From Vicinamibacteria bacterium (lineage in GTDB: Bacteria; Acidobacteriota; Vicinamibacteria; Fen-336; JAGNNV01): a stretch of 12,334 nt of DNA. The translations under genes and the position numbers were made by a program. The stretch lies in NCBI GenBank assembly GCA_016650185.1, contig JAENWE010000175.1, forward strand, positions 1-12,334, in the 5' to 3' direction. Positions 6,183 to 12,311 of this stretch are shown piece by piece. Below the pieces are notes generated by a model, which was given only the letters and a program-made list of their open reading frames with translations, was not told the DNA's origin and made no database searches. Every line of letters begins with the position of its first letter. The stretch's first letter is position 1.

Positions 6183-6196
6183 GGCCGGGGCCGGCC
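6183..6196 (-). terminator. GC hairpin after the nitrilase operon, possible terminator
   Basis: GGCCGGGGCCGGCC forms a compact GC stem (5 pairs, 4-base loop) starting 13 bases past the nitrilase stop in the - direction. A run of six T on the - strand occurs only about 35 bases further on (6146-6151), too far for a classic intrinsic terminator. It could end the four-gene operon before the barrel gene's own upstream region. Confidence 0.28.
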
Positions 6197-6208
6197 GACG
6201 CCACTCAA

Positions 6209-7177
6209 CTAGTCGATGAGATCAATCGAGTTCTGGCGCTCACGGTTGACGCTCAGACGCAGCACGTCGGGCCGGGCGTAGTGGCCGGACGGGTCGAAGT
6301 TCTGACGTTCGCGTCGCACGAAAGAGTGATCGATGGCGGCCACTCGAACACACTCCTCCCCCACCACCGGCGGAATCACCCAGGAACCATCCGGAGCGGC
6401 CAGGCACGATCCGCCGTCGGCGAGGAAATCGCCGCCCCGGTGGCCGGCGATGATCTCCGCCCGATGCGGGGTGGTCGCCGGGAAGTCGCTGAGGCGCATG
6501 AGGCCGGAGACGGAAAGGACGTACGAGCGGGACTCCTTGGCGATGAACCGGGTCAGGTCCTCGGTGTTGCGCGCGGACCCGGGCCAGATGGCGACGTGGA
6601 GGTCCTCGCCCTGGCCGTAAAGGGCGGCGCGGGCGAGGGGCATCCAGTTCTCCCAGCAATTCAGAGCCCCCAGGGTGAAGTCACCGATACGATGGGTGCG
6701 AAGGCCATGGCCGTCGCCGGTTGACCAGGTGAGTCGTTCCTCGTAGGTCGGCATCAGCTTTCGATGGGCGGAGAGGACGTCGCCCTTCGCGTCGATGACC
6801 ACACAGCAGGCATAGACGCTTTCGCCCCGCTCGGCCGGCTTTTCGAGAATGCCCAGGACGACCGCGATCGCCCGCGCCGCGCAGGCCTCCTGGACCGGAA
6901 GCAGATGGCCCTCCTCGATGGTCACCGCCTGCCGCGCGTACTCCGCGTGCACTTCCTTCTGGCGCGCATCGTTGAACCGGGCGCCGTCGCTGAGTTCGAG
7001 CCAGAAGGGGTAGCCCGGAACCAGACACTCTCCGAATCCCACGACCTGGGCGCCCTGATCGGCGGCTTGATAAACGGCGGCGACTACTTTCGCGAGGGTC
7101 GCCTCCCGGTCCAACCAGACCGGAGCGATCTGCGCGAAGCCGACTCGCAGTCCTTCAGCGGAAGGTCGCGATGCCAT
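6209..7177 (-). CDS. Nitrilase (carbon-nitrogen hydrolase, nitrile-hydrolysing branch)
   Basis: Hydrolyses nitriles R-CN to the acid and ammonia through a Glu-Lys-Cys thiol mechanism. From the ATG at 7177 it is 322 residues. Glu50 lies in VGFGECLVPGYPFW, Lys140 in HRKLMPTYEERLTW, and Cys174 in ALNCWENWMPLAR. LNCWENxMPLAR together with HRKLxPTxxER is the signature of true nitrilases (aliphatic, aryl-aceto- and cyanide-type), as opposed to the amidase branches. The C-terminus is slightly short for the family. An upstream in-frame start at 7216 exists but overlaps the preceding gene more and adds unconserved residues; the chosen ATG overlaps that gene by 23 bases. It is the last gene of a four-gene operon. 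The natural substrate is unknown; the deiodinase-like neighbour makes a halogenated hydroxyphenyl nitrile an attractive guess. Confidence 0.9.
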   Translation of the reverse strand: MASRPSAEGLRVGFAQIAPVWLDREATLAKVVAAVYQAADQGAQVVGFGECLVPGYPFWLELSDGARFNDARQKEVHAEYARQAVTIEEGHLLPVQEACAARAIAVVLGILEKPAERGESVYACCVVIDAKGDVLSAHRKLMPTYEERLTWSTGDGHGLRTHRIGDFTLGALNCWENWMPLARAALYGQGEDLHVAIWPGSARNTEDLTRFIAKESRSYVLSVSGLMRLSDFPATTPHRAEIIAGHRGGDFLADGGSCLAAPDGSWVIPPVVGEECVRVAAIDHSFVRRERQNFDPSGHYARPDVLRLSVNRERQNSIDLID

Positions 7178-7829
7178 CGAGAGGCTTCTTTTGGATGTCG
7201 GGAACGCGGGCGTCATCGGCAGGGTAACCCACCACGAGCAGAAGATACGCCCGTTCGTTGGCCGGGCGATCGAGAACGGTGGAGAGAAAGCCCATGGGCG
7301 AGGGCGTGTGCGTCAAGGTCGCGAGTCCCGCGTGATGGAGCGCGGCGATCAGAAACCCGAGAGCAATGCCGACCGACTCGGTGACGTAGTAGTTCTTCAC
7401 CTTGCGCCCATCCGGCAACAGAGAGTAGTTCTGAGCAAAGACCGCGATCAGGTACGGCGCCACCTCAAGGTAACTCTTGTGCTCGTCGGTGCCGAGGGGT
7501 GCGAGAGCGTCCAGCCACTCCTGGGGCGCCTTGCCCGAATAGAACTCGCGCTCCTCGATCTCGGCGGCTTCGCGGATTTTCTTCTTGGCTTCGGGATCGC
7601 TCACCACCTCGAAGTGCCAGGGCTGAAGATTGGCGCCGGAGGGCGCGGTCCCGGCCGCGCGGAGGCAGTCTTCGATCACCTCGCGGGGAACCGGGCGCGG
7701 CGAAAACTCCCGCACCGTGCGGCGACGTTTGATCTCCTCGTAGAACTCGCGCGCCCGCGCTTTCATCTGCTCGGGCGAACGTGGCTCATAGGGGGGGAGG
7801 GGGACGAAAGGATAGGGGTTCATGCGCAT
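7155..7829 (-). CDS. Iodotyrosine deiodinase-type FMN flavoprotein (nitroreductase fold)
   Basis: A nitroreductase-fold flavoprotein of 224 residues, most like iodotyrosine deiodinase, which reductively removes iodine (and bromine or chlorine) from halotyrosines. FMN contacts are expected from RRRTVR (35-40) and GTAPSGANLQPW (60-71). The substrate lid keeps Glu93, Tyr97 and Lys118. These have the same spacing (+4, +21) as human Glu157, Tyr161 and Lys182, which clamp the zwitterion of the halotyrosine. Near the end, TLTHTP, VVGYPADDARVPDI and KKPLDGI follow the human sequence nearly word for word. The ATG at 7823, two codons in, overlaps the dehydratase stop (ATGA) and is an equally good start. 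No membrane anchor is present, as in other bacterial homologues. BluB or general nitroreductase are the alternatives, but neither would predict the lid triad. Confidence 0.85.
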   Translation of the reverse strand: MRMNPYPFVPLPPYEPRSPEQMKARAREFYEEIKRRRTVREFSPRPVPREVIEDCLRAAGTAPSGANLQPWHFEVVSDPEAKKKIREAAEIEEREFYSGKAPQEWLDALAPLGTDEHKSYLEVAPYLIAVFAQNYSLLPDGRKVKNYYVTESVGIALGFLIAALHHAGLATLTHTPSPMGFLSTVLDRPANERAYLLLVVGYPADDARVPDIQKKPLDGIATFR

Positions 7830-9049
7830 TCGTTTCCGATGGGGCTTGGCGGGGATGAGGCCAGTCCGGCGAGGCCCCCGATGCTGGTCTCCCGATAAGC
7901 CTCATGGAGATCCGCGCCGGTCTTCTTCATGGCCTCGATGACTTCATCGAACGATATGTGATGCGCGCCGTCCGAGAGCATGGAGAACTCGGCCGAATGC
8001 ACGGCCCGGTCCGCGGCCACCGCATTTCGCTCGATGCACGGAATCTGGACCAGGCCCGCCACCGGGTCGCAGGTGAGACCGAGGTGATGCTCCATTCCCA
8101 CTTCGGCCGCGTACTCGATCTGATCGTTGGTGCCGCCCATCAACTGGGCCGCGGCCCCGGCGGCCATCGCGCAGGCGGCGCCCACCTCGCCCTGACACCC
8201 GACCGCCGCGCCCGAGATACTGGCGTTCGTCTTGATGAGATTTCCGATCAGGCCCGCGGTGGCGAGAGCGCGGAGAATCGCATTTTCGTTGGCGGGCAGG
8301 GTCTCTCGCAGATAGCGCATGACCGCGGGAAGCACACCGGCGCCTCCGCAGGTGGGAGCCGTGACCACGATGCCCCCGGCCGCATTCTCCTCGCTGACGG
8401 CCAGGCCATAGGCGGAGAGCGTCCCGGTTCGAGCCAGCAGTCCCCCGCGCGACACCGCGCGGGCGTGATAGCTCCGCGCCTTGCGGGGCAGCTTGATGAT
8501 GCCGGGCAGGATGCCGTGGCCTTGCAGACCCCGCTCGATCGCGGCCTCCATGGCCGCGCGGATCTCGGCCAGGAATGCCCAGATGTCCTTGCCTTCCCGC
8601 TCCTCGACGTATTGCCAGATCTCCATCCGGTTCTCGCGGCAATATTGAAGAATGTCGGCCATCTTCGACAATTCGAACACGCCGCGAGGCGTCCAATCCA
8701 CCGTGTCGTGCTCGCGAATGGCGCCCCCGCCCACCGAATAGACCTTCCATGACACGTTGGCCACACCCTGATCGTCGAGCGATTCGAAGAGCATGCCATT
8801 CGGATGGCGAGGCAGCCGCTCTCGCATGTTGAACAGGATTTCGTGCGGTCGAGCGTCGAAGGCGTCCTCGAGCACGAGGTCCGTCAGATGTCCCTTGCCG
8901 GTGGCGGCCAGCGACCCGTATAGCGTCACTCGATATCTGGCCGCGCCATCGTGGCGCGAAAGGAAGAGGTCCGCCGCGCGGCGGGGTCCCATCGAGTGGG
9001 ACGAGGACGGCCCATTCCCGATCCGAAACAGTTCGCGGATGGATTCCAA
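7820..9049 (-). CDS. sdaA: L-serine dehydratase (ammonia-lyase), single-chain iron-sulfur type
   Basis: Converts L-serine to pyruvate and ammonia with a [4Fe-4S] cluster, in the cytosol. From the TTG at 9049 it is 409 residues: beta domain with ESIRELFRIGNGPSSSHSMGP (2-22; most relatives have Thr where Ser19 stands), then catalytic alpha domain with PTCGGAGVLPAV. The cluster ligands Cys285 (GCQGEVG), Cys327 (TCDPVAG) and Cys338 (PCIERN) have the same 42- and 11-residue spacing as in E. coli SdaA. The penultimate residue Cys408 may be the inhibitory tail cysteine known from this class. TTG is chosen because conserved text begins there, 10 bases after the upstream stop. The ATGs at 9103 and 9097 would overlap the previous gene and add 16-18 unconserved residues. 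The end overlaps the flavoprotein start by ATGA. Confidence 0.92.
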   Translation of the reverse strand: MESIRELFRIGNGPSSSHSMGPRRAADLFLSRHDGAARYRVTLYGSLAATGKGHLTDLVLEDAFDARPHEILFNMRERLPRHPNGMLFESLDDQGVANVSWKVYSVGGGAIREHDTVDWTPRGVFELSKMADILQYCRENRMEIWQYVEEREGKDIWAFLAEIRAAMEAAIERGLQGHGILPGIIKLPRKARSYHARAVSRGGLLARTGTLSAYGLAVSEENAAGGIVVTAPTCGGAGVLPAVMRYLRETLPANENAILRALATAGLIGNLIKTNASISGAAVGCQGEVGAACAMAAGAAAQLMGGTNDQIEYAAEVGMEHHLGLTCDPVAGLVQIPCIERNAVAADRAVHSAEFSMLSDGAHHISFDEVIEAMKKTGADLHEAYRETSIGGLAGLASSPPSPIGNECA

Positions 9050-9059
9050 GGGAGTTCTT

Positions 9060-10076
9060 TCAGGGCTTTGGCAGAAGAGACCGCACCAGCGCGGCATAGA
9101 CATCGACCGCTTCGAGGAGGTCGGCTTTCAGAATGAACTCGTGCGCGGTGTGGGCGTCGTGAATCGAGCCCGGTCCGAACAGCATGGGCAGCCCCCACGC
9201 GGCCAGGTACGGAATGTCCGTGCCGAACCGGACTACGATCTCGCCTCTCCCAAAACCGGGAACGACCTTGAGATGGATGGGCTCGCTGGTGGATTTGACC
9301 TCCACCGTGGCCCGCGCTCCCGCGAGCTCCCGCACCGCGGCCAGAATGTCCAAAGACGGTGTGACCGTCCGAAACATGACCTCGGCCAACGCGCTCGGGG
9401 GAATGATGTTGGCTTTTAGACCGGCGCGCAGTATCCCGATGTTCATGGTCGTGGACCCAAGCACCGGATCCTCGGGCCAGGACCTCTCCCGCAGATCTCT
9501 CAGCAAGTCAAGGAGCTTCAGGATCGCGGAGTCGCCCAGTTCCGGATACGCCGCGTGGGCGGCGCGACCCGAGGCCTCGAGGGTAAGGCGCAGAACGCCC
9601 TTTCCTGCCACCGCCTGCTTGAAGTCGGTGGGCTCGGCGTTGATGATGAAACGGTTCCGTCCGGGCCGGCCATTGGCGACCTTGGCGCCGTCGCCACCTT
9701 CTTCTTCGCCCACCATAAAGAGGAGACCGAAGTGCTGAACGCCCTCGGCGCGAAGCTTCAACGCTGCGAAGATCTGCGCGGCGATCAGGCCCTTCGCGTC
9801 ACAGGCCCCTCGACCCTCGATCCGGTCGCCCAGGTCTTTCGCCGGCAGATGGGGCGGGACGCAGTCCATATGGGTCGAGAGAGTGACGAGCGGATCGCCC
9901 GCCCGCGCGATGACGTTGAATCTCCCCTCCGAAACGGTTTGCCGCTCGACCGCGAAACCGGCGTCCTCGAGAGTGGAAGCGATGGCCTCGCCGACCGCTC
10001 CTTCCTCCCACGTCGTCGAGGGAATGTCGATAAGGGCGGTGAGAAGGGCGACCGGATCGGAGAGAGGAAGGAGCAC
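9060..10076 (-). CDS. M20 family zinc deacylase (ArgE/DapE/aminoacylase-like)
   Basis: A dinuclear-zinc amidohydrolase of 338 residues that probably removes an acyl group from an N-acyl amino acid. Visible site residues are His69 and Asp71 (THMDCVPP), bridging Asp93 (GRGACDAKG), Glu125/Glu126 (GEEEGG), Glu148 (NAEPTD) and His309 (DAHTAHEF). The dimerisation domain is marked by GKGVLRLTLEASGRAAHAAYP, with the conserved His. The start is GTG with only a weak ribosome binding site (GGTAGG about 11 bases upstream). The length is short for DapE and ArgE, closer to LysK/carboxypeptidase G-like forms. The substrate cannot be named from sequence. It is the first gene of a four-gene operon with serine dehydratase, the deiodinase-like protein and nitrilase, so an acylated amino-acid-derived substrate is likely. 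Confidence 0.88.
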   Translation of the reverse strand: MLLPLSDPVALLTALIDIPSTTWEEGAVGEAIASTLEDAGFAVERQTVSEGRFNVIARAGDPLVTLSTHMDCVPPHLPAKDLGDRIEGRGACDAKGLIAAQIFAALKLRAEGVQHFGLLFMVGEEEGGDGAKVANGRPGRNRFIINAEPTDFKQAVAGKGVLRLTLEASGRAAHAAYPELGDSAILKLLDLLRDLRERSWPEDPVLGSTTMNIGILRAGLKANIIPPSALAEVMFRTVTPSLDILAAVRELAGARATVEVKSTSEPIHLKVVPGFGRGEIVVRFGTDIPYLAAWGLPMLFGPGSIHDAHTAHEFILKADLLEAVDVYAALVRSLLPKP

Positions 10077-10119
10077 GGGGGAAGAGCCTACCGTTCCCGC
10101 ACGGCTTCGCGTCAGTCCT

Positions 10120-10135
10120 CGGCGGCTTTCCGCCG
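10120..10135 (-). terminator. Small GC hairpin between nucleotidyltransferase remnant and deacylase operon
   Basis: CGGCGG (10120-10125) and CCGCCG (10130-10135) form a 6-bp stem with a 4-base loop, a few bases after the stop of the nucleotidyltransferase remnant on the - strand. No U-tract follows. It may end that transcript before the deacylase gene, which begins 44 bases further on. It may equally be chance in GC-rich DNA. Confidence 0.25.
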
Positions 10136-10139
10136 CACC

Positions 10140-10346
10140 CTACGTCGATGTCGGGTCGAGAACGGCGAGGTCGACCAGGTCCTTCGGACGGCCGGCGGCT
10201 CGCTTGTTGGCGATCAAATCATCACGACCCAGGACGGAAGTGGCTCGGGGAATTCCATGCGCCGCCATCGCATAGGCGCCAACGACGATGAACCGGGCGT
10301 CCTCTCTCAGGAGGCTCCGAAAGAGGTCGATGAAGTCTTCGTTCAA
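10140..10346 (-). pseudogene. AbiEii/DUF6036-like nucleotidyltransferase with catalytic middle deleted in frame
   Basis: The 68-residue frame starts with TTG at 10346, overlapping the previous stop (TTGA). Residues 1-36 (MNEDFIDLFRSLLREDARF, then IVVGAYAMAAHGIPRAT) are the N-terminus of a small MNT/AbiEii-like nucleotidyltransferase. Residues 38-60 (VLGRDDLIANKRAAGRPKDLVDL) are the C-terminal end of the same family. In full-length relatives, some 75 or more residues lie between them, starting with the D-x-D metal motif right after PRAT. Here the two ends are joined directly near 10238, in frame. The protein therefore cannot have the metal-binding carboxylates and should be inactive as a transferase. 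Family recognition rests on memory of the motif text. It could be a pseudogene or a small regulatory stub. Confidence 0.7.
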
Positions 10347-10603
10347 TCGACTTCAGGATCGCCAAGATTGCGAACCGTCACGGGCCAGGCGCCGCGAGGC
10401 GCACTCTCGTCCGTTCCCGGCCCCAGGGAAAACGCGTCCATTGCCAGCGGCCACATCATGGCGATGCGCTCCTCGACGGTGGTGGTCGCCATCAGGGTTT
10501 CGTCCGGCTCGCTGCCCAAGAGAAACCGCCGGACGGGCCACGATGCCCGGCGAATCCGACGCGCCTCCGCGCGAAGGTCGGCGATCGCGAGGTTCGAATT
10601 CAT
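10343..10603 (-). CDS. Small protein paired with the nucleotidyltransferase (possible toxin-antitoxin partner)
   Basis: An 86-residue protein without a name I can assign. It has an Arg-rich N-terminal helix region (LRAEARRIRRASWPVRRFLL, residues 9-28), then ATTTVEERIAMMWPLAMDAFSL (about 39-60) and an acidic end. Proteins with the same TTxEERxAMMWPLxxDA text are, as I recall, commonly found directly before AbiEii/DUF6036-type nucleotidyltransferases. That matches the TTGA overlap here and suggests a two-gene module, perhaps of toxin-antitoxin type. No membrane segment or signal peptide is seen. No good ribosome binding site precedes the ATG at 10603. The gene looks intact even though its partner has lost its core. 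Confidence 0.65.
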   Translation of the reverse strand: MNSNLAIADLRAEARRIRRASWPVRRFLLGSEPDETLMATTTVEERIAMMWPLAMDAFSLGPGTDESAPRGAWPVTVRNLGDPEVD

Positions 10604-10688
10604 GGCATGGTGATTCTAGTGCGCTCCATCTGCCCAACGATGGGGTGGCGGTCAGGGCAAGGGGTCTGCACGGGGAGGAGAGCTCACG

Positions 10689-10769
10689 TTGCTCGAGACT
10701 TACCTGAAGAGCGTCGTAGTGGATGCGACCCTCACCCGGCTCGCCGCAGGGGTTGAACAGGCTCGTTGA
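10689..10769 (+). CDS. Possible 26-residue micro-ORF with strong ribosome binding site
   Basis: On the + strand, against the surrounding genes, GGGGAGGAG (10672-10680) lies eight bases before a TTG at 10689. This opens a frame reading (M)LETYLKSVVVDATLTRLAAGVEQAR and then stops. The peptide is amphipathic and free of the Arg/Pro excess typical of shadow frames here. It matches nothing I know. It may be a leader, a small protein, a 5' fragment of a deleted gene, or chance. It lies in the 188-base gap 10604-10791, whose only other content is paired hairpins. Confidence 0.18.
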   Translation: MLETYLKSVVVDATLTRLAAGVEQAR

Positions 10770-10785
10770 GCCCGTCAGAGGACGG
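10760..10785 (-). terminator. Two abutting hairpins after arsC, possible terminator
   Basis: GGCTC-GTT-GAGCC (10760-10772) and CCGTC-AGAG-GACGG (10772-10785) are two 5-bp stems side by side, beginning 6 bases after the arsC stop on the - strand. An alternative stem pairs GCCCG (10770-10774) with CGGGC (10786-10790), so the folds compete. No U-tract follows. Position favours a transcript end, but the evidence is modest. Confidence 0.28.
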
Positions 10786-10791
10786 CGGGCA

Positions 10792-11268
10792 TTAGGACGT
10801 CTCGCCGATGCGACGCAACTCGGCCCTCAGGCGCGCGGAATCATGTGCCAGCTCATCCAGAGGCAAAGCGAAAAAAGCCTCAATGCGGGCGCGCAGAATT
10901 CGATAGGCCAGACTGAAGGCGGCAGCGATCTCCGCTTCCGATCCGGAGGCGTGGGCCGGGTCCTCCACGCCCCAGTGCGTCCTCAGGACCTGGCCGAGAT
11001 ACGCCGGACACGTCTCACCAGCGGCGTTCGAGCACACCGTGATCACGAGGTCGGGAGCGGTGGGCAGGTTTTCCCAGGACTTGCTGCGCAAGCCAAGGGT
11101 CGAGATGCCCTCGCGGGCGAGAAGTTCGAGAGAACGCGGATGCACTTGTCCGGTCGGCCGGCTTCCCGCACTCATCGCTTTGAAGCCCGTCGGCGCCAGG
11201 TGATTGAACGTGGCTTCCGCGAGGATCGATCGGCAGGAATTGCCGGTGCACAGGAAGAGGATGTTCAT
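10792..11268 (-). CDS. arsC: Arsenate reductase ArsC (low-molecular-weight phosphatase fold)
   Basis: Reduces arsenate to arsenite by a relay of three cysteines, with thioredoxin or glutaredoxin as electron source, in the cytosol. The 158-residue protein has the phosphatase P-loop Cys7-TGNSC-Arg13-Ser at its N-terminus. Cys79 and Cys87 lie in VCSNAAGETCP, the redox pair of the family, and the general-acid Asp103 lies in HWGVEDPA. The Cys79/Cys87 motif separates it from plain low-molecular-weight tyrosine phosphatases, which have a DPY-type loop instead. The ATG is only four bases from the stop of the preceding gene, so it is co-transcribed with the exonuclease and the ThrE fragment. No arsR, arsB or acr3 is in the window, so a complete arsenic operon is not seen. 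Confidence 0.92.
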   Translation of the reverse strand: MNILFLCTGNSCRSILAEATFNHLAPTGFKAMSAGSRPTGQVHPRSLELLAREGISTLGLRSKSWENLPTAPDLVITVCSNAAGETCPAYLGQVLRTHWGVEDPAHASGSEAEIAAAFSLAYRILRARIEAFFALPLDELAHDSARLRAELRRIGETS

Positions 11269-11272
11269 TGCC

Positions 11273-11632
11273 TTACAGATTCCTCCGGGGCGGCACGAGC
11301 AGGTCCCCGAAGAGCAGTCCGGCCACCAGACGAAGAACCTCGGAGACCCGCTGCTCCGAGGCCTCCGGATGTTTCGCGGCGCGGAACGACAGCAGAATCC
11401 CGGTGGGACTCGACCAGATCTGAGTATCGAGCCCGAGCTTGTTGGAGAGCGACTCTACCGACGCCTCGATCCTGGTGATGGTGGTTCCGTATTCATGGAG
11501 TCTCTTGGCGAGCTCGCTCAGAAAACGGATGCGGAGATCCGACCAGAGTTCGGCCGGTGGCGGAACCGTGGCCACCGCGTCGTCATCGCGGATATCGAGA
11601 GCGCCCGGCCCGGGCTCTGCGGCAGGCGTCAT
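11273..11632 (-). CDS. Truncated ThrE-type threonine/serine exporter: N-terminal soluble part only
   Basis: From the ATG at 11632 this is 119 residues. Residues about 35-86 (FLSELAKRLHEYGTTITRIE, then SLSNKLGLDTQIWSSPTGILLSF) follow the start of the ThrE/YjjP (DUF1212) domain, including HEYG at 46-49 and the SPTGILLSF block at 74-83. Full ThrE proteins have 400 or more residues with about ten membrane helices. Here the protein ends soon after, with VLRLVAGLLFGDLLVPPRRNL, and has no such helices. The other two frames downstream do not resume the family, so a simple frameshift does not explain it. An alternative TTG start at 11656 overlaps the exonuclease gene. It could be a degraded exporter or a free-standing domain. 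It cannot export by itself. Confidence 0.6.
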   Translation of the reverse strand: MTPAAEPGPGALDIRDDDAVATVPPPAELWSDLRIRFLSELAKRLHEYGTTITRIEASVESLSNKLGLDTQIWSSPTGILLSFRAAKHPEASEQRVSEVLRLVAGLLFGDLLVPPRRNL

Positions 11633-11645
11633 GAAGGCGCCCCGA

Positions 11646-12311
11646 TCAGTGCTCAAAGAGGTGGTCGTACCCCATCAGGTCGAGTTCGGACATCAGAGGA
11701 ATGGTCCGGAAGCATTCGGCGGCGAGCTCGCTCCGGCCCTCGCGCGCCAGCATCATCGCGAGCTTGTCCATGATGGGATGAAGCAGTGTGACGTCGGCGG
11801 TCGCGTACTTGAGCTGGGCCGGGGACAGATCGGAGCGCGACCAGTCGGTGCTCTGCGAGGTCTTGTCCATTTCGGTGTCGACCAGTTCGAGGGCCACGTC
11901 CTTGAGGCCGTGGCGATCCGTGTAGGTGCGAACCAGCTTGCTCGCGGTGCGGGTGCAAAAAACAGGAGCCATGGCGATCCCGAGATGATGACGGATGGCG
12001 GCCACGTCGAAACGTGCGAAATGGAGGATCTTCAGAATTCCGGGGTCCTCCAGAAGGCGCTTCAGACGCGGAGCGCCCACCGCGGAAGGGAGCGGGGCGG
12101 TTCTGCCCGGGATCGGCGGAATCTGCACGAGCACCGCGCGGCGCCCGCGATCGCACAGCTGCACCACGCACAGACGATCACGGAGGGGATTCAGCCCCAT
12201 GGTCTCGGTGTCGACCGCGACCTCCTTCTGCTGGAGGTAGTGCTGAAGCTGCTTTTCGGTGAGATCGCCCGGTGCGATCTCGGGAGTGACGTCGGGTGGT
12301 TTTTGAGCCAT
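11646..12311 (-). CDS. Short RNase D-like 3'-5' exonuclease (DEDDy family)
   Basis: A 221-residue DnaQ-fold exonuclease that probably trims RNA 3' ends, such as tRNA precursors, with two metal ions. All DEDDy residues are visible: Asp34 and Glu36 in VAVDTETMGL, Asp102 in ILHFARFDVAAI, and Tyr169 and Asp173 in LKYATADVTLL. The HRDC helices that make up the C-terminal half of E. coli RNase D are absent, as in the short single-domain proteins of several phyla. AGGAGA (12319-12324), seven bases before the ATG, supports the start. It leads a tight transcript: 13 bases to the ThrE fragment and then arsC. DNA rather than RNA as substrate cannot be excluded. Confidence 0.9.
   Translation of the reverse strand: MAQKPPDVTPEIAPGDLTEKQLQHYLQQKEVAVDTETMGLNPLRDRLCVVQLCDRGRRAVLVQIPPIPGRTAPLPSAVGAPRLKRLLEDPGILKILHFARFDVAAIRHHLGIAMAPVFCTRTASKLVRTYTDRHGLKDVALELVDTEMDKTSQSTDWSRSDLSPAQLKYATADVTLLHPIMDKLAMMLAREGRSELAAECFRTIPLMSELDLMGYDHLFEH

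Noticed and set aside
6069..6208. Sigma-70-like promoter for the barrel gene on the - strand
   Set aside because: TTGGAT is present twice, but no acceptable -10 box lies 16-18 bases downstream of either copy, so no promoter is called.
7155..7829. BluB (flavin-destructase for the B12 lower ligand) or a general nitroreductase
   Set aside because: The lid triad and the C-terminal text follow iodotyrosine deiodinase, and no cobalamin gene is nearby.
9555..10613. 352-codon open frame on the + strand over the deacylase and nucleotidyltransferase pair
   Set aside because: It spans several convincing - strand genes and has no family motif; long shadow frames are common at this GC content.
10792..11268. 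Plain low-molecular-weight protein-tyrosine phosphatase
   Set aside because: The CSNAAGETCP redox-cysteine motif and the HWGVEDPA acid loop are those of arsenate reductase, not the DPY-type loop of tyrosine phosphatases.
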